This document shows positions 1 to 62,255 of a DNA stretch of 64,000 bases, piece after piece (within the stretch, counting starts at the first letter, position 1; the number at the start of each line of letters is the position of its first letter). The notes under the pieces were generated by a model, which saw only the letters and a program-made list of their open reading frames with translations, was not told the DNA's origin and did no database searches. A program made the translations under genes and the position numbers. This DNA comes from Apostichopus japonicus (Eukaryota > Echinodermata > Holothuroidea > Aspidochirotida > Stichopodidae): positions 25,629,489 through 25,693,488 of the forward strand of contig NC_092572.1 in the NCBI RefSeq assembly GCF_037975245.1, in the 5' to 3' direction.

Positions 1-339
1 CAATTGTATTAATTTTACAGCAAATTTGGAAAAAAAAAATCTTCAGAAAAGACCGTTTTTCTGTAGAATTGTTTTTTTTCTGTAATATAATACACGTTTC
101 ATGGAATATTTATCTTCTCTAACCTATGTAATAATTGGGTCTGTAAGATGACAAGTTATTATATGTAAGATGACATGTTCAAACTTATAGTGTAATAGCT
201 AAATTTCACTTCTGCTATGCAAAGAATATTACGAAAGTTGAGTCCATGTGGTGGGGGCAATTTGAACAAAGGCATGAAGTGGGTACCAACAATATCTAGA
301 GTTAGAAGGTCTCAGGTATTGAATAAACCTGTAGGAAAA

Positions 340-700
340 GTCACAACATTTTTATTGGACAGTGAAGCAGGGCAAGAAAATGTAATAGTTGAGTGTGGAG
401 AAATGGGGCAGGTGGGAGGGGGAAGGGGAGTTTCTGAAGAGGAAATACCTTTAAATTTGTTTCTATATGTTCGTTCAGATATGGACTTGTGCAAGTGGAC
501 AGGGAATCAGGGCACCAAGATTTCATAGTTAGCTGTGGATAAATGGGGAGGTGGGAGGGTGAGGGGAGGGGGCATGTCTGAATTTCCAAAGAGGCCTGTG
601 CCACTCAATATTTTTCTATATTTTGGTTCAAGTATGGACTTGTGCAAGTGGATAATACAAGTAACATGGGAGTGGTGGGGGTGGTGGTAGGAGGGGGTTC
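340..700. repeat. Diverged tandem repeat, about 170 bp unit
   Basis: The phrases 'atatggacttgtgcaagtgg' and 'tatggacttgtgcaagtgg', each near a 'ggtgggaggg..aggggag' block, recur about every 170 bp. The copies are too diverged to be recent. Confidence 0.6.
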
Positions 701-2338
701 GAAGAGGACTTGCTACTAATTTTTTATAGAACGATGGATTCTGCCTGTCTGCTCTAAAGGTTAACCACTCACATCAACTTGATATCCATTGTTTGCGTTA
801 CTTCACCATGTTTTGCCAATTTTACCAAATCCACTTAATACATGTATATTATTTTACAAATAGCAAAATGAAAGGCAATATTTCGACTAAATTGCCCCAA
901 TGACATTATTTACTCTGCTATTGCCAAATATGTTCTCAAAATATCACTAAATTTGAGCCGGAAAAAAATTGTATTTTTTGGCATAGAAATTACTCTGTGT
1001 GTTGAAAATTTCCATCAACTTTGTAAACCAATCAGCTTCTTCCATAAGAAAGTGTGAAAGATTTTTTTTCTTTTTTTTTTCTACTCTGGAAAGAAAACAT
1101 AATAAAATGGCCAAAAACCGGAAAGTTATCTATTTAAATGATTATCTTGTTTATTTCAGGAATGCAAAAAACAAAGGCACGGTTATGTAGATATATAGTT
1201 TGAACGTAATCGTCAGGAGTACGTGAATAACAAATATGAAATGAACCAGGGTTGTTGGATCGTGCGGCTAAAAATAATCCACGGAAAGAGAAAACAGCTT
1301 TGATCGATTCACACAAAATGTACAGCCACTGTAGCAAAAATTTGTAAGAAAATGTTTACAAAATGGTTAGTTAAAACATGCAGGTTATGTTTTATATATA
1401 TATAATTCTTACTTTTCTTCACTAAAATACTCCACTTTACAACTTAAAATATTATATCTTAAAATCTGTTAGGTTCAGGCATGAGCTTTTCCGCGAATTC
1501 GCGGAATATCCGTGATTTCGTTTCTACCTCAAGGACAAAAACTATTATCCTAACACACTGTAGCATACGCAAACTGGAGCCTATACCGCATTTTTTGCAA
1601 TGTTCCGTGATTTTTTTTTAACCCAGGCTCATACCTATAGGTTACTTATGTTTCCAATAATAATAATAATTATAACGTTCCATTTGAAGGATGAACTGTT
1701 TTACTAACAGTATGATGCATTGTCACGCCTGTTACTGTACGTTTGTCACTGACCATAACATTGGTGTAAAGGGCAAGTTACCCCCTCCTCCCCCCCACCC
1801 CTCCCCAAGTCTATGATGTATATGAGAGCTGCATATAGCTTTACATATCTGTATGTAATGTCATCATAGGGACTGTGGAACACCTGTATTATATCATACC
1901 ATTACAAAGCGACATAACTATAAGTCTTTATCATCGACTGCATAATATCTACGGTTAACCATATTTCTTTGGTTGAATAGTGCGATAGTAGGCTACGTCC
2001 TGGACGAGATGGGAGGGTTAAGTGTAAAAATGTCCTAAATCTTTCATTTTTTACCAGAAAGTCTAAGGTGACCAACATGTTTTTCAACTGTTTTCTGTTA
2101 GATTCTGTATGGTGACACAGTGATATATTTGAATGTCACACAGACCATAAATCGCTGGCAATTTAGTTTGCTGGCAGGACAATGTATGATTCCGTGCAAA
2201 AAAAAAAACGGACAATCTTTGGTTCATCGAGTAAATGTATGGTAAACCCATAATAATAACTGAATCTCATGTATAAACATAACCTTGTATGAGTGTACTG
2301 CCTGGCTGCATATAGGCCTATCATTACTGAGAGTGTTG

Positions 2339-2610
2339 TGGTCAAGTGGTCAAAGACAGTGGACTTGTGATCTGAGGTTTGCCGGTTCGTGTCCTGACCA
2401 GGTCATTGGGCGAGGCACTTTTATCTCCATTCGCCTGTCTTCACCCAGGTGTATAAATGGGGACTTGCAAGGTAAGTTGTAAATATAGTTGCATGCGCCG
2501 GTGTGTGGCTGCTGCACCCTATGGAAAGTCCCCCAGGGGACACGTGGATGTGGTGCGCTGTTGTCCCCAACAGGGATTGTTTGAATTGTGCACACTTTGG
2601 TGATGTGACG
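2339..2610 (+). mobile_element. tRNA-derived SINE, family A, copy 1
   Basis: A tRNA-like head has a polymerase III A box (TGGTCAAGTGG at 2339) and B box (GGTTCGTGTCC at 2384), 34 bases apart. The body that follows (ctccattcgcctgtcttcacccaggtg...) is shared with the copy at 40,150. The 3' limit is approximate. Confidence 0.75.
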
Positions 2611-2944
2611 GTGTGAAAAGTTTCCAATGACCATGTGTTTAAGTAGTTTAAGTAGTAAAAAATATGCTTGTTATAATGTACTGCTGTTATTTAAAAGTTT
2701 TATGAAAGAAAAATTCGTCAAAGGCCGTGATCCGTGGTAGCCTAAGTATAATAAAACAGACGAAGGTTCAGTTACGTACTGTGAGAAGCGATTACCAATA
2801 GTGAAAGAATTCCAACAGCCCCTTCTCCCCCACCTCCTGAACCCTATACTATTCGTTTATGGCCATTTTAGTTACATTTCCCTTCATATTAGTCAGTTTT
2901 TCCCTCCTCATCAATTTGGTCAGGGTACACTGGGCAAAGTACCT

Positions 2945-3372
2945 TTTGGTACATATTTGGCAAATTATAGCAAGAAAACCTTTAGGGCCAATATCTCGAG
3001 AGATCTCTCATAAATACGGTAGCTTAATAGGGACATAGGAGGGGGAAAAAAAGGTGTTCCCCAAATCTCAAACGTTTGACTTTTTATCTCAAAATGTTGA
3101 CTTTTTATCTCAAAATTTTGACATAAAAAGTCAAAATTTTCCTATATCCCTATTAAGCCAAAGTACTGTTTTGGTACATCATTTGGCAAATTATAGCAAG
3201 AAATCCTTTAGGGCCAATATCTCGAGAGATCTCTCATAAATACGGTAGCTTAATAGGGACATAGGAGGGGGAAAAAGGTGTTCCCCAAATCTCAAACGTT
3301 TGACTTTTATCTCAAAATTTTGACTTAAAAAGTCCTTTTTTTTCATTTTTCCTTTGTCCCTATTAAGCCACC
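2945..3372. mobile_element. Tandemly duplicated foldback (MITE-like) element
   Basis: Two copies of a roughly 230-bp unit. Each holds 'gcttaatagggacatagga' and, about 125 bp later, its inverted complement ending 'tccctattaagcca'. The interior is rich in self-complementary 'gactttttatctcaaaattttgac' stretches. No coding capacity. Confidence 0.65.
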
Positions 3373-4253
3373 GTACATAAACAGTGGTTCGTTGCGTCAA
3401 AAATGTAACAAGCTGATGCCACCTTGTATTACAAAACCAATCCAACAAAGTACATTTTTTTTTAATGCATTACAACACATTACACTAACATTGCAATATG
3501 AAAATGCTCATCGGGTTTATGAGTTAAGTGTCTTTAATCCACTTCAATGGTTTGTGAAACCTCCCAAAAAAATATGTTAAAGAAGATGTTTCGGCTTGAA
3601 GTACTTAATGATGTCCTTGAAGTTAAAAGTCATTCTTATCTGCTAATAGGATAATGCCATGGGCGTGCAATCTATCTTCTTCTAAATCTGTTTTTCTCCT
3701 TATACAAGATGACAAGAATTACAGCCGAGAAATTTCGTAGCACATCACAAAAAAGATGATATATAGATGCATGAATAGTTTTAAGAGAGGAAAAGAAATG
3801 GCTTATGTCCTTGGTAAGATGAAAAATATGGAGTGCTACTCTTTCCCATTTTTTCTTCATATTTTCTTCGCTTTTAAAAAAAAATATAAATATAACGAAC
3901 AATTCAGAATCAACTCGTGGCATTGATCCGAGAATAATATTTAATCTGCTTTTTTTTATATGGCTGGACAAAATAAAAAGTCTTTGTTATAGTCCTTGGT
4001 ACATTATGACAAATTCTTTACACTAATTGGGTGTCTTTGAAAAGTTATACCATAAACGTAACTATGCATGATTTTTTATTATCTATGACTTCTAGTGAAA
4101 TCTTTTGGCATCGACATGCAATAAAACTGCACGCATGTTTTTTTTTCCCGCTCTGTATTTTTTTACGCATGCGCAATGCACTTCAAAGGACGCATCAAAT
4201 CCGTTTCATATTTACTGCTACAATATTCTTGTTAAGACCCTAGTATGAACAGC

Positions 4254-5013
4254 CTAGTGTACCTTTCTTTTTCACGAAGCTATTTTCCTGTATTTATTTG
4301 CTGTACTGCCCAGAGAACGGCCCCGGCAACACTTTAAATTGATACTAGGTTTGTATCGGACAGATCCTCGGGCATATAAAATACAGAAGGCAAGCACATT
4401 CGTGTTAGGCAGAAACGGACTCTGAGGCATGTACAGTTTGCACGCGAGAAAAAGAGTAATACAAACGACTTGGCCAAGACTACTGCTGCAGCAATGACCT
4501 GCAGGGTGACCAAAAACATCATCAGTGTCCTATTGCTTCATCACAGAGATGATCCAACTTGAACTTGTAGTTTCACTACGTACTTCATAGTAGTATCATA
4601 TGGGGTCTGTGTGGACCAGCTGTTAAGTATAGGTTTTGGTGGAGAGTGGGGGCCAAAAAAAAAAAAAAACCATTTTGTAACTGGATCAGTTGCTTTGAAC
4701 TATATCTGCTATGGAAGGCCAAAACTGCATCCCTCGTTGTAACCGGCGTTAATTCTACGGATTAACCAAACTCTTGTGTCTGCTGTGGTGAATTTGTGAC
4801 CAACCAGATAACACAAATATGAAAAATTGTAAAGAGAGAGATAAAAAATGTTAGCAAGCTGAGGGATAAAATGCATAGTAAAACACATATTATAACACAG
4901 AATAACCTGTTCTATGTGTTTGTCTTTGGAGTAGTCTCGTGCTGAGATCAAAAACTTAGTAACGTCTTGAAAACCTAAACGGGCAAACATTTTTACAACA
5001 TTCTTATTAAATA

Positions 5014-5073
<60 letters not shown>

Positions 5074-5199
5074 TTTAAGAATATAACATTCTACGTTGAT
5101 GTTATGCTATATCTTAACAACCAAAAAAAAAAAATTGGAATTAATGATTTCCTTAATCCATGCCTTCCCCCACCCCCTCCCCGAAGCTATTTTCCTGTA

Positions 5200-5247
<48 letters not shown>

Positions 5248-5259
5248 TTTAAGAATATA

Positions 5260-5325
<66 letters not shown>

Positions 5326-5645
5326 TTTAAGAATATAACATTCTACGTTGATGTTATGCTATATCTTAACAACCAAAAAAAAAAAATTGGAATTAATGAT
5401 TTCCTTAATCCATGCCTTCCCCCACCCCCTCCACGAAGCTATTTTCCTGTATCTATTTGCTGTACTGCCCAGAGAACGGCCCCGGCAACACTTTAAATTG
5501 ATACTAGGTTTGTATCGGACAGATCCTCGGGCATATAAAATACAGAAGGCAAGCACATTCGTGTTAGGCAGAAACGGACTCTGAGGCATGTACAGTTTGA
5601 TTAATGATTTCCTTAATCCATGCCTTCCCCCACCCCCTCCCCCAC
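4254..5645. repeat. Shuffled local duplications around (TA)n
   Basis: A block of about 170 bp at 4265-4437 recurs almost unchanged at 5438-5599. A second block, 'acgttgatgttatgctatatc...ccaccccctcc', occurs at 5092-5180 and 5344-5432, with its right part again at 5600-5640. Three (TA)n tracts (5019-5068, 5202-5242, 5265-5321) separate them. Confidence 0.8.
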
Positions 5646-6779
5646 CCTCAAAGACTGTAACAATGTTTTAATAAAAGTCGCAACAGGAATGGCAAAATTG
5701 CAAATCGGACGATGAATACACCTAAATTGCATGACATTAATTGCAAAAGCTGGTTAATACTCAAGCATTACTAACGAACGACTTCATTGTCTCTATAATT
5801 GCACACGCTTTAATTGCTTCAAACAGAGGCCTTTGAATTTGAAAGCCAGTACAGATAAAATAATTTTCATTCTGTGTACAGCAGCTGACATGTAATAAAT
5901 CGTAATAATGATGTTAAAAATATCCACATTGTGGAGATATGACGATAATTATAAGACTCCATTATATCCAAATACCCCATTAGCCGTGATAAAGTAAAAG
6001 TGTTATATCTCAGCTGGTTGATATTAATATTCGCATGATGAAACTCATGACATGAAACCAGTTATGCAGTTTGATATTACAAATTTAAACAATTTAACTT
6101 TTCATACTATTTTTAGACTCACTGGAAGACAAAACCTAAACGCAAGCTTGATTTATATTTATGCGATTTCATTATTGTACCCTTTTTGTATACTTGATTG
6201 AGAAACCGTTTTGTAGCGACAAATAGGAGGTGGAACAAATGTAAATTCAGTTACCATTCGACCTACAAGTATTTAGAACTTTATGTCACAATTAAAGATA
6301 CAGTGTTGTTCACACAGTATGTACCACTATTAAAACCCTCCGCAGCAAAATGCTTCTAAATATCTTATTTCTTCTCTTCATTCATGTATTTGAAGTTATT
6401 GTTACACTGCAAATAATCCAATATGTCGGCCTGTTTCGCTTGTTAAATATGTCAATCATTTGCACACAAAAAAAATGTTTAGTTTAAGAGATTTTTCACG
6501 GTTGGTAAAAGCTGATGCATTTACCTATACTGCAGGCAAAATCCAAAGTGACTTTTTTTTACCTTTCACTGTGCCCCATTGAACTACAAATGGTTAGTTA
6601 ACTTTATTAGATTTCATGCTTGCATCTTGCATGTCACTATGGAGGTGACATTTTGTAAATTAAGTTATGACAGAAATTCTTAAAAAAACAGTGGAGTTTG
6701 ATTGTTCACAATTATTGAACATTCGACTTTTAAATCAGGTTATCGGTATTTAGCCCACATTCTACCAATGGTAAAGATT

Positions 6780-6960
6780 TCCTATAAGTGTGCAAAAACT
6801 ACTTTTTTAAAGGTTAAAGGCATTGAAGACTCGCCCCAAACCGCGTGCGGCCATCTGAAAAAGCTAACTTTCTGTTGCTTGCAAGTGACGTTTTGTTCCT
6901 GTCGCTAAAAAATGCAGACAGTAATGAAACGTGATACCTTAATTGTTATTTTTAGCTGGA
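6780..6960. other. Possible dispersed repeat
   Basis: A non-AT-rich block ('gactcgccccaaaccgcgtg') stands out from its surroundings. From memory it resembles a sequence that recurs in holothurian DNA. Its reverse strand also carries a good acceptor with a 15-codon open tail at 6855. Confidence 0.3.
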
Positions 6961-7638
6961 CCTGAGATGTCCATCGCTGTATCGTTTGTATACTGTGCTG
7001 TGGGTATTGACCGCAGCTGTATGTACTGACTGTACACTAGTGTCTAATTACCGACGGTAGCAAGATGTGTGTGTATTTTCTGGGATCGATGGTGGTGTTC
7101 AACACTTCTGTCACACCTCATTCGAAACTAGGTCAAATTACCGGCATTAGACGTTTCTTTTTGCGCGAGTCTTCACACCCTTTAAAGCGCTCGGATATTA
7201 TTCCCAGACGTTGAGAGAAATGTTCACTTTTGGGGTTGGACGGGGGTTTGGGGTGGGATGACACACTGTTACTGTCTGTGACCATGCCAGATCCATTTGA
7301 AAATCGTTGCTGTGAAAATCGATGAAGGAGTGAGCAAATTGCTTCCCCCCTACCCCAGTATGGAGGGTCCTATATCATTTATCAGCCTTTCTTTCTCTGT
7401 GTCCATAGTATTCTTTGAGCACATCCAACGAGAATGTTGAAACCTCTCCACAGTTAGATTGTCTGAGTCACGGTATACTTCGGGACACTCGCAGCGGTGT
7501 AACTTAGGTATATGCATATTCTCCACATGTACGTACGTTGTCGGACTCACGGCATGAATACATCGGGAGCGTCGCAGCGATGTAACTTAGCTATGATCGA
7601 GCAGATTCCCTTTGAATGATCTCGTGATGATTCGGCTG

Positions 7639-7830
7639 ATGGGTCCGACATCTTCATATCACAACCCTCTCACGTGATTGATGGGTCCGACGTCGTCATC
7701 GCAACTGCGATCCTCTCACGTGATATTGATGGGTTCGACATCTTAATCGCAACTAAGATCCTATCACGTGATTGATGGGTCCGACATCTTCATCATCGCG
7801 ACTACGATCCTCTCACGTGATTGACGTGGG
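7639..7830. repeat. 46-49 bp tandem repeat carrying four TCACGTGA E-boxes
   Basis: The unit is 'gatgggtccgacatcttcatc...gatcctctcacgtgatt'. TCACGTGA, a perfect palindrome, sits at 7670, 7716, 7764 and 7813. Confidence 0.85.
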
Positions 7831-9023
7831 TTCCTGCTCTTCTTCGTGTTTAAGAAGCGGAAATACTTTTAGTTTGTGCTATGGAAAAAAATGAAGAAAT
7901 ATTTTTACTGCATAATCATTATTGAAATAAATTAAAAGAGGAGAGAGGCATCAAAGGTCAGGTCGGGTCAGAGAACAGATATGTCACCTCCCCCTCCCCC
8001 TCCCCCTCCCCCTCCCCCATCTCAACCTTCATTTTTGGCACTCTTCATACATCCCATATTTTTCACGGCCCCTCCACATTTTTCTGAAACCCAAATTGAC
8101 CACAGGTCCCATGATTGTAGCCCCCCCCCCACCTCTACCCTTTTGTCAGGCCTGCTGAGGATTGAAGGCATTTTGTGTTTGTTCAGGATTTCCAATTATG
8201 CAAATTTTGCCGCCATGTAGGTGAACAACCAAGCAAAATAAGACAAAATACTATTCTCAGAACAAACATGTTGGTAATGTGCTCTTTGTAATAAGTTGTC
8301 GCCACCCCCCCCATCTCCCTTACCTCTTCCATGTCCCTATCCCATGTTTCTGTCCCCATCCCCTGTCCCACACCCCTGCTCCTCGACCATTCGATTCCCT
8401 ACCCCCCCCCCTCCAATTTTAATGAGAATGTTCCAGTGTTGATACAGGAAAACTCGTGGCACTAATGGTTCCAGCTTATTGCAAATTCAATCACGACTTT
8501 TCTACAAATAACCAAAGTCCACTTAAATACCCATAAAACATAGAGACATCCACAATGTGAGAATATGAATTTAAAATTAGATTCCTATGAAGGGAGACAA
8601 TGTGGGCATTTATGTTCAAGACATTACCGTCAGTTGTCCTCCTCCCTCCGACATGCCACCTAACCAATATTTGAACAGGCTGCAAACACAGCACAATATA
8701 ACAGTATCATCTTGCCCGACACGTGCAGGTTTAGAAAAAAATCATTGCAATAATAATGTACCTGGCAACTTCCTAATCCCCTCCCCCCCCCTCCGCCCCT
8801 ACTTCCGTTTTCACCTACACCAAAAAGAAGGGGGGGGAATAGAAAAAGAGAGGTATTTTTGTTCTGATATCATCAGTGTCACAGATAAGAATTTTGGCAG
8901 AAGCTCCTATATACATGACTATTGCAGCAAGCAATTCACCAGCAGAATTGGATTATAAAGCTAAACAGTATACAAACTGCACCAGTTGACATGGTGAATA
9001 GCCTACAATTATGTCTGTCTTAC

Positions 9024-58916
<49,893 letters not shown>

Positions 58917-60314
58917 CTGTAAGAAAAGACACAAGAAAGATATCATTAAAGGTATCGACTCGATAGGTGGTGAAAAATGAAGAAAAAAAAAATGCTAGCG
59001 GTGGAAAACACTTTTAGAAAAATCTGACTTTCAGCAAAATGCTTAGTATAATTGGAAATGATTAATCATCAATTCACTGGTTCAAATTTGAAATGGGCAC
59101 GAACAATTAAAGTAGAGGCACAAACAATTTGAGGAGGGGCATCAACAATTTGAGGAGGTGGGCACCAACAATTTGAGGAGGGGCACAATCAATTTAATGA
59201 GCGGTCAATGTATGTCCTGGAGTTTGTGAATTGTTTAATACACATGATGGTGACACAGTAGTCTGCACATGAGAAGGTGACTATCATCCACCTGTGCATC
59301 GACCTGACTACGGGCCGTCCTCTCAATGATCTATCTACTATCTTCCATCTGGGCATCATTGCCTACTGTACATGCCAGCGAGTTTTACGCAATTTCTACT
59401 CTACTGTAGTCCTATAGCTTAGACCGAATGATATACTGTACAGTTGCAAGGCAATTTCCTAAACGAAACAAGATGGTTTAGAAGTAGCCATGGAAACAGT
59501 GTTAAACTGTTTCCCGAACAGAAACAACAACAACAAAAACAAAGGAGGCAAAATCGACAGAAATTAATTTGAATATCAAATTTATCTTAACATCCGTCAT
59601 TCCATTTCATACACACACACAGACTTCAATTTTTTTTATGTTAGCATTTGCTTGCCGCTATCAGGCCGAATAAATTCAAATTCCAAGCTATGCTTTGCCT
59701 CGACTCAGTTAACGTTGACTGATGAGGATAGAGGAGAGAGATAGCTTTTCCATCTTGGAAATCAACCAAGCGTGCATACAGCCAACGTGATAGTCTCTGA
59801 AATTGCATAATTACATCTTGTCACGTAGAAAATTTATTCTGTTTTGTTCGGGTAGATTTATGGTTTACCAGTACGGCATGGATGCGTGCATGCAGTTAAC
59901 AACATAAGACTGTATATTTCGGACAGAGTAATTACTGATAATTCTAGTAGGCTACATGGAAGCACTTATTATAATTTAATGTAGCTTAAACTTTTAATCA
60001 CCCTGATGAATTTGTACTCCTACAATGGATAGATTGTTGAAAATCTACAATTGTACTCCGTTGTATTTAAACTAATTGAGTTCTCGTATCGTGATGCAAT
60101 TTCAACTTGTATACTTCAAGTCGGTGATGACACATAAGTTATTCACTTAGCAAGACTTGTATGGTCAAATTTGTATGATCTTTGTTCCTTAAATGAGATT
60201 TGTATGGTACCTATTTGGTAATAAAAATGTCTACTTCTGACTGACAAATGTATTCAATTTTAGGATAAACCGATAGGTATGGTGACGTCACAGAGAGCAT
60301 AGTAGTTTGTTCCG

Positions 60315-60646
60315 GTCAGTGGCGTACCTAAAATAGTTGGAACCCGGGCAGGATTCTTCCATTGTCACCCCGTGCAGGGAAGCCATCCTGGGGAGGGGTC
60401 TAAGAGGATCGGTGACCCTCGATGCAAAATTGTGCTATCTTTGGCAAAACTTTGAAGTGATTATATGTTTTGCAATTCTCATGGTTTAGTGACTCTTTCT
60501 TAATTTGTCCTATTGTTTGTTCAAAATATTCATTTTTAGAAGACAATTTAGTTTTTTGGGGGGAGGGGGTGGCATGGCAACCCCCTGACTGGTACCCGGG
60601 GCAGGCTTCCCCACGCCCCCTCCCCCTCCCGCTCAGTACGCCACTG
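60315..60646. mobile_element. Short DNA transposon with CAGTGGCGTAC inverted ends
   Basis: CAGTGGCGTAC at 60315-60325 and its exact complement GTACGCCACTG at 60636-60646 bound 332 bp with no transposase. The ends resemble those of hAT-type elements. The flanking 8 bp do not match, so a target duplication is not seen. Confidence 0.6.
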
Positions 60647-61996
60647 GTAGACTCGCCCTCATGTATTTCTACTCGTGCACCGGGATCTTTGGAAATATAG
60701 TTATACTAGGGATACTTTTATAATAAAGATGATGATAAAGATGATTACTCCTCCTAGAATAGTTTAGCACCAGATACATTATGTAGCACGTTATATGTTT
60801 GTAGTATATACGTCGTCCTAACCTTTAACTCATCCCATACTCACCCTGTCCGCCTCAACCCCACATGGAAAAACCATACTTCATTATTTCAGTGTCAAAT
60901 TTCAACTTAATATTATTAAACGTGAATAAAATATTAAAATTTTAAAAATCCACAGTGGGTATTACAATTGATCAGTACATATCTTTTTTTCTATCATATT
61001 TAGTTGATATGATCACATTTCCCTCTTTTACTTTTACATCCACTTTTCAAATGACATCTTACACATCTTCGACAAGGAATATGTTCAAAAGATGAAAATG
61101 CAAGTGTCTGCTTCGAGCTTTCAATAAGGTAGATATTTGACCGGAGAAAAAGTATAACGCTCGCTGGAACGGTTACTGTACAGTGTGTGTACTTTCTCAA
61201 TATTAATTGCGGCAGACTTTCAAATAAACGAAGGCAAAAGTTTAATTGCCTGTTTATACTATGTTACATATTTCATTTGGAGTGAAGTTGTCAGGTTGAT
61301 AAAATATTTAATAGCTCAATTAAATATAATATATGACAATGGCTCGTGCTGTTCAAGAAGGAGAACTGAAAAAGTACACTTACAATATTTGCAACTTACA
61401 AATTCAACTTTGGCTTAGTGCAGTGTTCAGTGCGGTAGCCTAAGTGACCGCGATATTATCTCAAGTCACTCAGGCAAATGTATAACTCTGCAAATGGATT
61501 AACTCAGAATGTGCAGTGATGTGTACAAGATTTCAAAAGTGGAGGAAGAAACTTTCAATTCCTAAAACTGACGAAGGTAGGGGAATGAATTACCTTCCCG
61601 GAATGGCCAGAAATGCTCCAGGATGTTATAAAGGAGGGGTTGGTCATGGGGAAGGTTGAAGCCAATTGTCTGCAAACTGTATATCAGGATCTACGGGTCC
61701 TCACCCCAATGGAATTGTTAATTGTGCACAACACCTCCAGCAACAGGTCCTAGGCCACCGATCGTCCCTGGGCCTACTGCATTATGTATGCCTATCGGCC
61801 TAACCTAACGTTAACCCTAAATTATTCTTACGATTCGTCGCGTACTGTTAGTGTTAGGGGGTATTTAGCACAACGTAAGACTAAGTTAAGTGTAGACCTA
61901 AGGCCTATAGGCTAGGACTAGGAGTCCATATAAAATTGACACATTTAATGCCCCCAAAAATAAGCCTCCAGCTAATCTAATTTGATCTTTGCGTAG

Positions 61997-62130
61997 GCGT
62001 GGTAAGGTCTGTAAAATGAAAGTCAGGCCTAACTTAGATGGCGATGACCATGAACTTCACATGAACGTTGTTAAAACAATGAGTGGACGCTGTAAGAAAT
62101 CACGACGTGGTACAATCGATTCACTTGCAG
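61997..62130 (+). CDS. Possible coding exon, unknown basic protein
   Basis: After 'gatctttgcgtag' an open frame encodes RGKVCKMKVRPNLDGDDHEL... and ends GTIDSLA before 'gcag|gtacga'. Its charged, stop-free composition looks protein-like and differs from the AT-rich surroundings. An internal ATG at 62015 could be a start. The acceptor is short of pyrimidines, the donor is weak, and no partner exon was found. If real, it would be a divergently transcribed neighbour. I do not recognise a family. Confidence 0.3.
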
Positions 62131-62190
62131 GTACGATGTACACCGATACCCGACCACTGATAAATATATAACCCACTGAGGTTAAGCCGA

Positions 62191-62255
62191 TATATATATT
62201 TATATATATATATATATTTGTATATATATATATAGCCTATATATATATATTTATA
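62191..62255. repeat. Short TA-rich tract
   Basis: Interrupted tatata and ttta units. Confidence 0.8.

Larger units (their letters stand above)
1..9008. other. 3' flank of the receptor gene, mostly repeats
   Basis: No convincing coding exon found. It holds diverged roughly 170-bp repeats at about 340-700, a SINE at 2339, a duplicated foldback at 2945-3372, shuffled duplications at 4260-5645 and a TCACGTGA array at 7639-7830. Several minus-strand acceptors with short open tails could be the terminal receptor exon (ending near 4868, 6520, 6855 and 8625), but none stands out. Confidence 0.5.

Noticed and set aside
4709-4990. 93-codon minus frame as receptor C-terminus
   Set aside because: An in-phase acceptor exists at 4868, but there is no similarity to the tail and nothing favours it over other candidates.
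6810-6855. Terminal receptor exon (15 codons after tttttcag)
   Set aside because: The acceptor and phase are good, but the sequence looks like a dispersed repeat and several equal alternatives exist.
61000-61200. Cys-rich minus frame resembling a transposase zinc finger
   Set aside because: Six Cys in a basic context, but the spacing does not fit the piggyBac C-terminal finger and no catalytic domain lies upstream.
61795-61825. Telomere-like 'ttaaccctaa'
   Set aside because: Only a single unit; not an interstitial telomeric array.
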